NCBI GenBank assembly: GCA_019744775.1
Contig: JAIETZ010000005.1
Coordinates: 170,084-234,083 of the forward strand
Length of the DNA: 64,000 bases
From: Candidatus Obscuribacterales bacterium
Lineage (GTDB): Bacteria > Cyanobacteriota > Vampirovibrionia > Obscuribacterales > Obscuribacteraceae
Direction of reading: 5' to 3'
Shown here: piece after piece, positions 8,242 to 17,189 of the stretch
Position numbering within the stretch: position 1 is the first letter of the stretch
How the letters are laid out: the number at the start of each line of letters is the position of its first letter
The notes under the pieces: generated by a model
Databases searched by the model: none
The model's input: the letters and a program-made list of their open reading frames with translations, nothing else
What the model was told of the DNA's origin: nothing
Position numbers and translations under genes: made by a program

Positions 8242-10821
8242 CTAAACTTTCGCAGCTAACGGACGCGTTTGCAGAAGTCCATGCTGCACAAGCAATGCCG
8301 CTGAGCGGAAAAGCAAGTGCGATGGCTTGGGTGGCAGGTCTTTAAATATCTGCGTCAACGAATGATTACCATCGGCGCGTTTGACTATCTCACCCATCAT
8401 TTCAAATTCTTCCGGACTTGGTGGATCTTCCAATCCTGCTAAGCCATTCCATTTATTTACAAATTCATCGCGTCCAATCGGCGTAACGATAACATCCGTT
8501 GTCGGAACAATTGCCAAAGAAGCATTGTAATTGTCCGTAGCCAACGCGCCATCCATCAAGCAGCGGTCTAAACCACGCGTGACATTGTACGAATCATCAA
8601 GTCGCGCTAAACGCATATTCGATTCGCTCTGCACAACTTCACGGAAATTGAATTTACCTTCTTCGACTTCAAAGGTAACTAGAAATTCCGTAACCGAATT
8701 ATTACCGGCGAGCTTGCCCATGCGAGCCTGCACAGGTTTGCCCACTTCAAAGAGCATCCAAAACTGTTGACCATCTTTTGCCTGCACAGTTAAGACGCCT
8801 GTTTTTTGACTCTGTGCAATCGACTGCAAAAGACCAGCCGCGTCGAATACGCCCAATTCACCTTCAATAGCCGCAGCCTTCTTCTTAGCCTTGTAAGTCT
8901 TCGGTACTTGCTGCACATGGCATACCTTGTTGCGTCCAAGCTCTTCCTTGACGTAATACAAAGCAACGTCGGCTTTGGAAATTACGTCCTCTGCGTTCTT
9001 GCCGTCATACGGATACGTCGCAACACCAAGCGAGATTGTCCAACGTATAACACCACCTGGCCAATCATTTTTAGATTCCACTGCCTGGCGAATACGTTCA
9101 GCCACACTAAGAGCTCGCTGAGCTTCCGTTTTTTCCATGACAACAACGAATTCCTCTCCGCCGAAGCGCATAAGGAAATCACCAGGTGTGGCAGAGCGTA
9201 TTGAATCCTGTGTACGAACACAGAGTTTAATTGTTTTAGCCAACTCTTGCAGCATCTGGTCGCCCACCTGGTGTCCATACGTATCATTAATGGACTTAAA
9301 GTGGTCGCCGTCGATCATTATTATGGATACAGGATTTTCTTCGGGCTTAGCAGAAGCCTGTTGAAACACCTGCGGAATAATTTCGTAGAAGAATTTTTTG
9401 TTGCGCAGACCAGTCAGAGGATCCGTACGCGCCGATTCTTGCTCTTCTTCGTACTGAATAACAGAGAAGAGGGTGCGTCCTGTGTGCTCAGCTACGTTTC
9501 TCAGAACACGCATAATTTCCAGAACAGTTTGTCCTTCCTGCATAAAGTAGAAGGACAACATGCCTAGATTACGTCCCTGGTGACGCACTGGGAAATAAAC
9601 GATTGTTTTGATAGCGTTGTTTTGAGCAATAAGATTCAAGCCATATTCACGAATAGCCTGATCAGCAATAATCAATTGCTGCCCGCTCATTACTGTTTGA
9701 CGCACAATTGGTGTATGGTCGACGGCTTTCAATGCACGTTCCGACTTATCGTCAAAACCAAGAGATGCTTCCATAGTGCATCCCATATTTTGATCTATTC
9801 TAAATGCCGCACCGTAAATAATGCTGTTCGGGAATTTATCATTGAGTTTTTCCAAAACTCTTTGACAAACTTGATTACTTGCCTTCAAAGTACCAATTTC
9901 TTTGACGAGCGAACTTATGAATTCTTCTTCCGCTTCCTTCGTCTTCAACTCAGAAAGCTTGTGCTGAGTCTGAGCTAACTGATCATTATATTGCTGCGAA
10001 ATGAGCTGCTTTTCTTCGGCATGAGCAGAACGCTCTCGAACAATTTCTTGTTCCTTCGCTGCTTTGGCAGCAATTGCCTCATCGTATTGCCTGCGAATAT
10101 CTTTCAGACCCTTGCTGATGTTCCTAACTTCAGTAGCTGCTCCTGATACATCCAACCCGCCGCCTGTTACATGTGAATATGCATCGCGCGCTAGTAGCAA
10201 CGAATAGCAAGCTCTCCCTAAATGAGCCAGAGGCTTGCTTATCCACAATTGCAAAAGAACCAAAGTCAAAAGCAAGAGCCCAAGCACGAGAATGCCTGCA
10301 TAACCGGTTGTGATGCCGACGTTAAACAGCAATTGTCCCTGATTCAAGTTGGGCAAAACAGTCGGTCCGCAATAAAAGCCGACGTGCAAGACTTGCCCGT
10401 TGGAAATACTGGAAACTGCCTCGTAGTATCTTTGCTTGTTCCACTCGAGATGATGCGAAACAATTTCGTACTTAATTAGATTCGGCGCATATGGTTTGGT
10501 TGCCGCTGTTACTTTATTATCCGAACCTGTTACGTAATACCAAGCCAGATTGTGTTTGTTCATCAGTTGCAGAATTTGCTGTCCGCCCGGTACGCCTTTT
10601 TCTGCTTGCTCACCCAGTTTTACGGTCAATTCGTTAGCAAAGCCAGCGAGAACTTGCGGATAGATCATGTCCGCTGCAGTCGCCATAATAATAGTGCCGA
10701 TCAAAAATGTGACGATTAATCGAACGCCCAAACAATTGAGAAAATCACCAATTGCGCCAAATATCTTTTGCACTATCGAGGTTTTTTCCTCGGGTCCAAT
10801 ATGACTCGCCTGATAGCTCAC
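8242..10821 (-). CDS. Membrane diguanylate cyclase: GAF-GGDEF-PATAN
   Basis: An 859-residue sensor that should make cyclic di-GMP. Membrane helices at about 33-55 and 168-195 bracket an extracytoplasmic sensor region. A HAMP-like linker and a coiled coil (about 225-320) follow, then a GAF-like domain (about 305-455), the GGDEF domain (about 462-635) with an intact FGGEEF at 553-558, and a PATAN/DUF4388 domain (about 655-750). The end is a winged-helix-like tail. The inhibitory RxxD site five residues before the active loop is not conserved (TPGD), so product inhibition may be absent. The ATG overlaps the stop of the TonB-like gene by 4 bases, indicating coupled translation. PATAN fusions are common in cyanobacteria-like and myxobacterial signalling. 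Confidence 0.92.
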   Translation of the reverse strand: MSYQASHIGPEEKTSIVQKIFGAIGDFLNCLGVRLIVTFLIGTIIMATAADMIYPQVLAGFANELTVKLGEQAEKGVPGGQQILQLMNKHNLAWYYVTGSDNKVTAATKPYAPNLIKYEIVSHHLEWNKQRYYEAVSSISNGQVLHVGFYCGPTVLPNLNQGQLLFNVGITTGYAGILVLGLLLLTLVLLQLWISKPLAHLGRACYSLLLARDAYSHVTGGGLDVSGAATEVRNISKGLKDIRRQYDEAIAAKAAKEQEIVRERSAHAEEKQLISQQYNDQLAQTQHKLSELKTKEAEEEFISSLVKEIGTLKASNQVCQRVLEKLNDKFPNSIIYGAAFRIDQNMGCTMEASLGFDDKSERALKAVDHTPIVRQTVMSGQQLIIADQAIREYGLNLIAQNNAIKTIVYFPVRHQGRNLGMLSFYFMQEGQTVLEIMRVLRNVAEHTGRTLFSVIQYEEEQESARTDPLTGLRNKKFFYEIIPQVFQQASAKPEENPVSIIMIDGDHFKSINDTYGHQVGDQMLQELAKTIKLCVRTQDSIRSATPGDFLMRFGGEEFVVVMEKTEAQRALSVAERIRQAVESKNDWPGGVIRWTISLGVATYPYDGKNAEDVISKADVALYYVKEELGRNKVCHVQQVPKTYKAKKKAAAIEGELGVFDAAGLLQSIAQSQKTGVLTVQAKDGQQFWMLFEVGKPVQARMGKLAGNNSVTEFLVTFEVEEGKFNFREVVQSESNMRLARLDDSYNVTRGLDRCLMDGALATDNYNASLAIVPTTDVIVTPIGRDEFVNKWNGLAGLEDPPSPEEFEMMGEIVKRADGNHSLTQIFKDLPPKPSHLLFRSAALLVQHGLLQTRPLAAKV

Positions 10822-11825
10822 TGAGTTACGGCCTCCACCTTGCTTAATTCAATTTTGAAAGTTAGTTGCTTGCCTCTGTACCAGTCGGGTAGAGGCGCAA
10901 ATTTTGTTTCCTCAACTGCTTTCAATGCTTCTTTGTAAGCCTTCTTGTTTGCATTGCTCTTCTCTTCGTCAATTGCTGAAGATAAGACGGTGCCATCAGG
11001 AGCAATCACGATAATCACAAAAATATTTTGTCCAGGATTTTGCGGTTTCCAGTTTTGCGCTAAACGCATTAGCAAATCTTTACGGTATGGTCCGATATTT
11101 CCCATAGCTTTGGAAGCTAGCAGTTGCTGCGCATTAGTGGTAATTCCTCCGCCACCAGTACCGGCGCCGTTTCCTTGTCCCGCTCCAGTGCCAGCGCCTG
11201 TTCCTCCCGTCCCGGTACCGCCCGTTCCAGTTCCTCCAGCTTCACCATCTTTCGCTCCGCCCGGAACAACTTGTCCGGAAGGTGCTGCAGTAGAAGTGGT
11301 GGGGGTAGTAACAGGAGGTGGAGTTGGGGTCTTTGCTGCTTTAATTGTCGGTAGTACAGCCATCTTGATGGGATTGCTCGTAGTTCTCATGACTGGAGCG
11401 GCAATATTGGTTTGTCTGGAGGGTACTGGTTTAGCAGGTATCGGCACAGGTTTAACTTGCTCGGTCGGAGCTTTGACTGAAGGCATTGCCAGCTGGTCTG
11501 TCTCAAGCGGCTTAGGCGCCGATGATCCACCAGAATTCGGTTGGTCTCCAGCGGACAATCCAATACCCTTAACACCCTCAATCGCCATCGGTGGCGGCTC
11601 TGGTGGCGGCGGGCTAAATTCAAAAGCAACGTCTACGTCGTGAATGATACGCGGGTGCGCCTTTTCCATGCCGTAGCCCTTCCAAAAGGCGACCATCATC
11701 ATCACGTGGACAATCAAAACAACCAGAAGGCACTGCTGGAGCTGACTCTGGCGATCAAGTGTGTCCGGATCGCTTGCATTGTAAAAGCGATCGGTAACCC
11801 GTAAAACTTCTTCCATTATTGCCAT
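10818..11825 (-). CDS. TonB-like protein with Gly-rich linker
   Basis: A 335-residue protein with one N-terminal membrane helix (about 30-48) preceded by a short cytoplasmic part, a Pro-rich stretch (FSPPPPEPPPM, about 88-98), and a long Ala/Pro/Thr linker. A Gly-Thr repeat region (about 195-230) and a C-terminal TonB-like domain follow. The C-terminal domain shows YRKDLLMRLAQNW, VIIVIAPDGTV and KAVEETKFAPLPDWYRG, the pattern of TonB C-terminal or TonB-box-binding domains. TonB transmits proton-motive energy to the outer membrane. Here the partner gene is a diguanylate cyclase read from the same message, so a regulatory or polarity role is also possible. No exbB or exbD lies in the window. 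Confidence 0.75.
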   Translation of the reverse strand: MAIMEEVLRVTDRFYNASDPDTLDRQSQLQQCLLVVLIVHVMMMVAFWKGYGMEKAHPRIIHDVDVAFEFSPPPPEPPPMAIEGVKGIGLSAGDQPNSGGSSAPKPLETDQLAMPSVKAPTEQVKPVPIPAKPVPSRQTNIAAPVMRTTSNPIKMAVLPTIKAAKTPTPPPVTTPTTSTAAPSGQVVPGGAKDGEAGGTGTGGTGTGGTGAGTGAGQGNGAGTGGGGITTNAQQLLASKAMGNIGPYRKDLLMRLAQNWKPQNPGQNIFVIIVIAPDGTVLSSAIDEEKSNANKKAYKEALKAVEETKFAPLPDWYRGKQLTFKIELSKVEAVTQ

Positions 11826-12039
11826 ACGTCAGTTCCCTAGAACCACCGCCACAGCGGTTGCAAAGAGCCTCTATACACGGACACTAGCACTATTCCCGCC
11901 GTAATAGGTTTGTACCCAGCCAGCGTAAAGAATTTTCATGTAGTTAAACCGAATTACAAGTTAGTAAAAGCCTAATACAGCGGCTATTCCCGGCTTCGGT
12001 CGGCTAAAATGTTGGTCGGTCTTGCACAGGAGTATTTCG
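11826..12039. other. Divergent intergenic region before the secG operon
   Basis: This 214-base spacer separates the leftward TonB-like gene from the rightward secG operon and must hold both promoters. I could not settle on a clear -35/-10 pair. No repeat copy is present. Confidence 0.4.
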
Positions 12040-12276
12040 ATGAACCCGGCATATATCGCCCTTTTAGTTTTGGAAGGTCTTTTGGGAGTCCTTCTGGTTG
12101 TTCTCATTCTTTTGCACTCACCCAAGGGCGAAGGAATGGGCGGAATTGGCGGCACAGCAACATTGTTTACCGGCAAGCGCGGAGCAGAAGCAGGTCTGGA
12201 TAGACTGACCTGGGGCATTGCCTTTTCGTTCCTCCTGGTCTGCCTTGTTCTTGGTTTTGGATTCATCAAACCGTAA
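12040..12276 (+). CDS. secG: Preprotein translocase subunit SecG
   Basis: A 78-residue SecG with two membrane helices (about 5-25 and 55-75) and the conserved loop between them: LHSPKGEGMGGIGG followed by LFTGKRGAEAGLDRLTW. SecG helps SecYE drive protein export. I chose the ATG at 12040 because AGGAG lies 8 bases before it; an upstream TTG at 12022 has no such site. It is the first gene of a coupled operon: its stop codon shares one base with the ubiE start. Confidence 0.93.
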   Translation: MNPAYIALLVLEGLLGVLLVVLILLHSPKGEGMGGIGGTATLFTGKRGAEAGLDRLTWGIAFSFLLVCLVLGFGFIKP

Positions 12277-13043
12277 TGTCATTTCAATTACCGACAACTG
12301 AAGAAAAATCCGATTACGTTCTGAAACAATTCGACAGAATTGCCAAACGGTACGACCTGACCAATGACGTTATCAGCCTCGGCATGCACCGATTCTGGAA
12401 AGAAGTAGCCGTTAAAGAACTGGTCCAGGATCAGCGTAGGGGCGCATTGCATGCGCCCTCTTGCAACTCAAGAAGTTTTCTTGATGTTTGCACAGGCACC
12501 GGCGATTTAGCTCTGCTCATTGCAAAAAAACTGCGCAACGGCGACAAAGTCATAGGCGCTGATTTTTCACCTGAGATGCTGAAAATCGCAAATCAAAGAG
12601 CAAGCTCTGCCCAAAGAAAAGATCAGTCTCCTGCCATGATTGGCTTCAAGCAAGCTGATGCTCAGGCTCTGCCTTTTGACGACAACTCGTTTGACGGGGT
12701 GATTGTCAGTTTTGGTCTACGCAATTTGACTGACTTGCAAAAAGGCATCAACGAGATGACCCGCGTGACAAAGCCCGGTGGTCGTGTAATAAATCTTGAT
12801 CTGGGACACACGGATACACCACTGTTTGCTCAACTCTTCAATTTTTACTTTGGTTCTGTAGTTCCTATCGTCGGCGACCTTTTGCAATCAGACCGTCAGG
12901 CATACACATATCTGCCCGAGTCATTGAAGACTTATCCCACTCCCGACAAAATTGCCAAAATGTTTGCGCAAGCAGGACTCACAAATATCAAATGGCGCAA
13001 ACTAGCCATGGGGACAGTGGCTCTACACGTAGGTGAAAAGTGA
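12276..13043 (+). CDS. ubiE: Ubiquinone/menaquinone C-methyltransferase, carrying a repeat insertion
   Basis: A class I SAM methyltransferase of the UbiE/MenG family, which performs the C-methylation step of quinone synthesis. Motif I is FLDVCTGTGDLAL (about 68-80). ADFSPEML, the ADAQALPFDDNSFDGVIVSFGLRN block and the end motif KLAMGTVALHVG are all present. Residues 54-61 (RRGALHAP) are encoded by a copy of the dispersed palindromic repeat. With its flanks it lengthens the segment between the N-terminal helix (WKEVAVKELV) and motif I by an estimated 10-15 residues compared with usual family members. The frame is kept and downstream motifs are intact, so the protein is probably functional. It overlaps secG by 1 base and lpxB by 4. 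Confidence 0.92.
   Translation: MSFQLPTTEEKSDYVLKQFDRIAKRYDLTNDVISLGMHRFWKEVAVKELVQDQRRGALHAPSCNSRSFLDVCTGTGDLALLIAKKLRNGDKVIGADFSPEMLKIANQRASSAQRKDQSPAMIGFKQADAQALPFDDNSFDGVIVSFGLRNLTDLQKGINEMTRVTKPGGRVINLDLGHTDTPLFAQLFNFYFGSVVPIVGDLLQSDRQAYTYLPESLKTYPTPDKIAKMFAQAGLTNIKWRKLAMGTVALHVGEK
12436..12458 (+). repeat. Palindromic repeat inside ubiE
   Basis: A perfect copy of the 23-base unit (GTAG followed by GGGCGCATTGCATGCGCCC) lies within the coding sequence and is read in frame as RRGALHAP. The other full copies in the window are intergenic. Confidence 0.9.
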
Positions 13044-14242
13044 CCTCGCTCTTTGTAATGGTTGGTGATTTGTCTGCCGACAAACATACGGCACACGTAA
13101 TTGCCAACTTGAAGAAAGCAGTACCGGACATAAATGTCTGGGGTGTCGGCGGTCCTTCTCTTGCCGAACAAGGCATGGAGACTCTTTTCGATTGCCAGAC
13201 CTTTTCTGTTATTGGAATTTTCGGCACTATCAAGTATTTGCCGTACATTGCCAAAGTTCGCCAGACCGTTTTAGACGAAATTGAAAAACGTAAGCCTGAT
13301 GCAATTCTCTTTGCTGATTTCGGCGCGGTCAATTTGCGCTTGTGCAAAGAATTGCGTAATCGTTATCCTCAATTGCCAATCATTTACTTTATCTCGCCGC
13401 AAGTCTGGGGCTCAAGACCCTGGCGTATCAAAACAGTTGATAAGACAGTTACAAAAATGCTGGTCATTTATCCATTCGAAGAGACTCTCTACAAAAGACG
13501 TGGCGTAGATGCTATGTTCGTAGGAAATCCTTTGACCATCGATTTGCCGAAACCGGAGTCCCTTTCCACTCGCAGCCAATTCTGTCAAAAGCACGGACTG
13601 AACGAGAACGATCCGGTAATAGGAATTTTTCCGGGCAGCCGCAAACAGGAAATTTTTGCGCATATGCCTGTTTTGGCTGATGCAATAAGATGGCTATTGG
13701 CTGAGCGTCCAAATTGCCAATTTGTCATTGCTGCCGCCAAGCCATTGATTAAAGAAGCCATCAACACTCGCATTGAGAAGTACAACCTCACAGAGTTGGT
13801 CGGCAAAAGACTCTTTTTCGCCGAACCAGGTGAAAACTATGACTTGATGGCTAACGCCGATATTCTGTGGGCCAAGTCAGGGACAACCACCCTGGAAGCA
13901 GCTCTCTTTGGTAAACCAATGCTCATCTATTACCGTGGTGACTGGCCCTCTTTCCTTATTCTGTTGGCATTCAAGACGATCAAGCGCATTGGCTGGCCCA
14001 ACCTGCTTGCCGGCACGGGACTGGTTCCTGAACTAGTTATGCTGGATTGCCGCCCGGAAAAGCTTGTAAAATACACGCTCGATTGGCTGGATGTGCCTGC
14101 TTTCAGAGAAAATCTCTCGAAACAGCTTCAGTCATTGAGGTCGGAGCTTGGGCGCGGCAACTTCGCCGATAACGCGACAAAGCAGATTCTTTCAATACTC
14201 AAGTTAGGCGACAAGGCAGCTCTGGGAGGAACGCGACAGTGA
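13040..14242 (+). CDS. lpxB: Lipid-A-disaccharide synthase
   Basis: A GT19-family glycosyltransferase of 400 residues that joins two acylated glucosamines to form the lipid A disaccharide. Family marks include the N-terminal VMVGDLSADKHTAHVI, VWGVGGPSLAEQGM, the FSVIGIFG segment, FISPQVWGSRPWRIKTV, FVGNPLTIDLP, GIFPGSRKQEI and the donor-site AKSGTTTLEAALFGKPMLIYYR. The start is a GTG overlapping the ubiE stop by 4 bases (GTGA), so translation is coupled. Its presence is strong evidence for lipopolysaccharide in the outer membrane. No other lpx gene is in the window. Confidence 0.95.
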   Translation: MTSLFVMVGDLSADKHTAHVIANLKKAVPDINVWGVGGPSLAEQGMETLFDCQTFSVIGIFGTIKYLPYIAKVRQTVLDEIEKRKPDAILFADFGAVNLRLCKELRNRYPQLPIIYFISPQVWGSRPWRIKTVDKTVTKMLVIYPFEETLYKRRGVDAMFVGNPLTIDLPKPESLSTRSQFCQKHGLNENDPVIGIFPGSRKQEIFAHMPVLADAIRWLLAERPNCQFVIAAAKPLIKEAINTRIEKYNLTELVGKRLFFAEPGENYDLMANADILWAKSGTTTLEAALFGKPMLIYYRGDWPSFLILLAFKTIKRIGWPNLLAGTGLVPELVMLDCRPEKLVKYTLDWLDVPAFRENLSKQLQSLRSELGRGNFADNATKQILSILKLGDKAALGGTRQ

Positions 14243-16029
14243 AGTCACAATCAATGGGACTGTCAGAACAATCTGCTTTGTATTTACGTATCCTCAAGTA
14301 CATCAAACCCTATTGGCCGACATTTCTCATAGGTATTCTTGCCGCACTTCCTGCAGGTGGCTTGGAAGGTGCTGTTGCTTGGCTGGCAGGACAGGGTCTG
14401 CAGCGTATTTTTATTGAAGGGCAACAATGGCTCATTTATTTTGCCCCCATTGGTGTTCTTGTACTTATGGTTGTGCAAGGCACAGCACGCTTTGTTGAAG
14501 CTTACTGCGTGCGCACAGTCGGCGCTGCAGCCATTCGCGACTTGCGTAATGAGCTGTTCACTCATTTGCAAAAACAACCACTGCTCTATTTTCAGGGTCA
14601 ATCATCAGGCGTTCTAATAGGACGCATGATAAATGACGTAGCAGTTGTCGAAAATGCTATTGCCCAAACATTCCAAACAATGCTCTCGCGTATCGTCACT
14701 CTCATTTCACTTACCTGTGTTGTGTTATGGCAGAGCTGGCAACTGAGCATTATTGCCTTGTCCATACTTTCCTTGATTGTTTTCCCAGTAAGTATCCTAT
14801 CCAAGAAAATCCGCAAATCAGCTAAGAGCGGACAAGAGGCAATTGGTGATTTGACTGCTGTTCTTTCAGAATCAATTCAAGGCGCAAAGGTTGTGCAGTC
14901 TTTCAATCTTGAGACATTCCAGACTTCCAGATTTATTTCCACCAATCAGAACGTCTTTCGCAACGTAACCAAAGCAGTACGCGCAGAAGCGTTGCTATCA
15001 CCAATCTTAGGTCTAATCGGCGCTGTAGGTGTAGCCACAGTTATGTGGGTTGCCGGCTATCAGGTTATTCATCACACTATGACGCTGGCTTCATTGACCT
15101 CATTCTTGATTGCCATGCTCCTACTCTACACGCCAATTAAGAACCTTGGACGCATTCAAGGGATTATTCAACCAGCTTTGGCTGCTGCAGTTCGCATTTT
15201 CGATATTCTTGATCATCCACCAGACTTGACCGACTCGCCAAACGCGGTCGAGCTTCCGTCGGGCGCCCACAACATAGAATTTAGACAAGTCTATTTCCGC
15301 TATCCGACAGTACCGGAGATGGTGCTACGCGACATCAATCTGTCAATTCCAGCAGGGCGCATGGTCGCTCTTGTTGGTCTATCCGGCTCCGGCAAATCAA
15401 CAATGGCAAATTTGGTGCCGCGCTTCTTCGATGTCACATCCGGAGCAATTCACATCGACGGCAAACCTTTGCAAGACTACACTTTAGAGTCCCTGCGTAA
15501 TCAGATAGCTATTGTTTCTCAAGACAATTTCCTCTTCAACATGACCGTTGAAGAAAACATCCGCTTGGGCAAACTGGATGCCACTCATGAAGAAATAGAA
15601 ACAGCAGCTAAAGCGGCCTTCTGTCATGACTTCATCACGGATTTGCCTGACGGGTACAACTCACCAATTGGTGAGCGCGGTGCTCGCTTATCCGGTGGTC
15701 AGCAACAACGTCTGGCTATTGCGCGTGCATTTCTAAAGGATGCTCCGATACTTATCCTTGATGAAGCAACAAGCGCTCTCGACAACGAATCGGAAGCCAT
15801 GGTGCAAGCAGCGCTCAACAAATTGATGCAGAACCGCACAGTTATTGTTATTGCGCACAGACTGTCCACCGTCCGTCACGCTGATCAGATAGTCGTCATG
15901 GACAATGGAGAAATTGTCGAATCCGGCACTCATGAATCGCTGGAATCGGCAAATGCAATGTACACCCGCTTACTACAGGCTCAATTCCACCGCCCGGTTA
16001 ATACAACATCAATTGAAAGTAGCTCCTAG
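14239..16029 (+). CDS. msbA: MsbA-type lipid A / multidrug ABC exporter
   Basis: A half-transporter of 596 residues: six membrane helices in an ABC type 1 domain (about 15-305), then a nucleotide-binding domain with Walker A GLSGSGKST (380-388), signature LSGGQQQ (484-490), Walker B LILDEATSALD (505-515) and the switch His in IVIAHRLS. These proteins work as dimers to flip lipid A-core across the inner membrane. The start is GTG, overlapping the lpxB stop by 4 bases, with GGAGGA about 8 bases upstream. Placement directly after lpxB supports a lipid A role over a general drug exporter, though sequence alone does not separate the two. It converges on the retropepsin gene. Confidence 0.9.
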   Translation: MKSQSMGLSEQSALYLRILKYIKPYWPTFLIGILAALPAGGLEGAVAWLAGQGLQRIFIEGQQWLIYFAPIGVLVLMVVQGTARFVEAYCVRTVGAAAIRDLRNELFTHLQKQPLLYFQGQSSGVLIGRMINDVAVVENAIAQTFQTMLSRIVTLISLTCVVLWQSWQLSIIALSILSLIVFPVSILSKKIRKSAKSGQEAIGDLTAVLSESIQGAKVVQSFNLETFQTSRFISTNQNVFRNVTKAVRAEALLSPILGLIGAVGVATVMWVAGYQVIHHTMTLASLTSFLIAMLLLYTPIKNLGRIQGIIQPALAAAVRIFDILDHPPDLTDSPNAVELPSGAHNIEFRQVYFRYPTVPEMVLRDINLSIPAGRMVALVGLSGSGKSTMANLVPRFFDVTSGAIHIDGKPLQDYTLESLRNQIAIVSQDNFLFNMTVEENIRLGKLDATHEEIETAAKAAFCHDFITDLPDGYNSPIGERGARLSGGQQQRLAIARAFLKDAPILILDEATSALDNESEAMVQAALNKLMQNRTVIVIAHRLSTVRHADQIVVMDNGEIVESGTHESLESANAMYTRLLQAQFHRPVNTTSIESSS

Positions 16030-16031
16030 AG

Positions 16032-17189
16032 TTACGGCAGAAACTTAATTACATTCTCGTCGTAGTCGATAGTAAACGGTCTATCCCGGAAAAACTCTTG
16101 CCCGAGCAACGGCATTTTATCGCCTGCCGACACCCAAACAGGCACATGCGCCTTGGTGATTGGACCCAATTGCATTCTATCGACATATACTAAAGCAGTC
16201 TCGGTTGACCCGCCGATTCCACTACTATATCCGCGTGGCGCATCTGCTGGAATAGAGATACCAAGATAAGCAGCATGAGCTTGCGACATCGTAACTGTGT
16301 TAGCACCCGTATCGAAAATCATCGGCAATTCTCTTCCATTGACTTGAATGTTGACCAACAGGTTGTTGCCCATTTTCTTGAATGGAACTTTTAGCACATC
16401 AGACGGTAGCGACTGAGATGTACCTTTCTTTGTGAACCTAATAAATCCACCGGGATTATCAATTTGATAGTCAAACCCGCGAAACCAACTCTGTCCCAGA
16501 AGCGGCTCCACCCCACCCGGAGCAACCAACACTGGAACCAATCGTTTTATTGGCCCAACTTGTACTGTCATTGGCGCCACCAATCCATTAACTGTACCGA
16601 CAGAACCTTGGATCTTAATAGATCGTGCGTCGGACGGAACAGTTAGATTTAACTCTTGGAGCAACTCTGCACTCGCGAAACACTGTTCGGCTCCAGTGTC
16701 GAACATAAGTCTAGTTGCTTTGCCATTAATGTAACCATCAACATACAAGTGACGAGAACTGCCCCTAACAAAAGGTATCTTTATTTGATTTGGCAAATTT
16801 TTGAGCTCGTCATCACTACCAGAAGCAGTCGCATTACTCCTGCTGGACGAAGGCTTGCCCCTACCGGATAGATTCTGCAATGCCTGAAGTGAATACTTAC
16901 CAACTTCGGCTGATGGTCGCAATTCGTACGCTGAACGATAAGATGCCTCAGCGTCTTTCAGGTTATTCAGTCGCTGCTGACTCAATCCCGTGTAATAAAG
17001 CGCAGTAGCCTTGCTATCTCCTGGTCTTTCGCCAAGAGCAGACTGTTGCAATATTTGGATCGCATCTTTATAGCGTCCTTGATTATATGCCTGCATGCCA
17101 CGCTGCAAATTATCATCCGCTCTCGCCTCGAGAACAGCGTACAAGAGCAGGAGCATCACCACATTCACAACTAATCTTCTAAGGACCAT
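16032..17189 (-). CDS. Secreted TPR + tandem retropepsin-like aspartyl protease
   Basis: A 385-residue protein with an N-terminal signal or anchor (about 5-24), two or three TPR-like helix pairs (about 25-105), a Ser-rich linker, and two consecutive retropepsin-type lobes. Each lobe has a catalytic motif FDTGA (163-167 and 292-296) and a later LLGQ motif (230-233 and 361-364). Retropepsins normally dimerise to build one active site from two Asp residues; here both halves sit in one chain, as in pepsin. It is likely periplasmic. The start overlaps the stop of the upstream kinase gene by 11 bases, so it belongs to the kinase operon. Its substrate is unknown; a partner TPR protein of the operon is one possibility. 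Confidence 0.85.
   Translation of the reverse strand: MVLRRLVVNVVMLLLLYAVLEARADDNLQRGMQAYNQGRYKDAIQILQQSALGERPGDSKATALYYTGLSQQRLNNLKDAEASYRSAYELRPSAEVGKYSLQALQNLSGRGKPSSSRSNATASGSDDELKNLPNQIKIPFVRGSSRHLYVDGYINGKATRLMFDTGAEQCFASAELLQELNLTVPSDARSIKIQGSVGTVNGLVAPMTVQVGPIKRLVPVLVAPGGVEPLLGQSWFRGFDYQIDNPGGFIRFTKKGTSQSLPSDVLKVPFKKMGNNLLVNIQVNGRELPMIFDTGANTVTMSQAHAAYLGISIPADAPRGYSSGIGGSTETALVYVDRMQLGPITKAHVPVWVSAGDKMPLLGQEFFRDRPFTIDYDENVIKFLP

Noticed and set aside
10945..11643. A 232-codon plus-strand frame opposite the TonB-like gene
   Set aside because: Its Pro/Val/Gly composition is the mirror of the Gly/Pro/Thr linker on the other strand. The TonB-like frame has a membrane helix, a recognisable C-terminal domain and an operon overlap.
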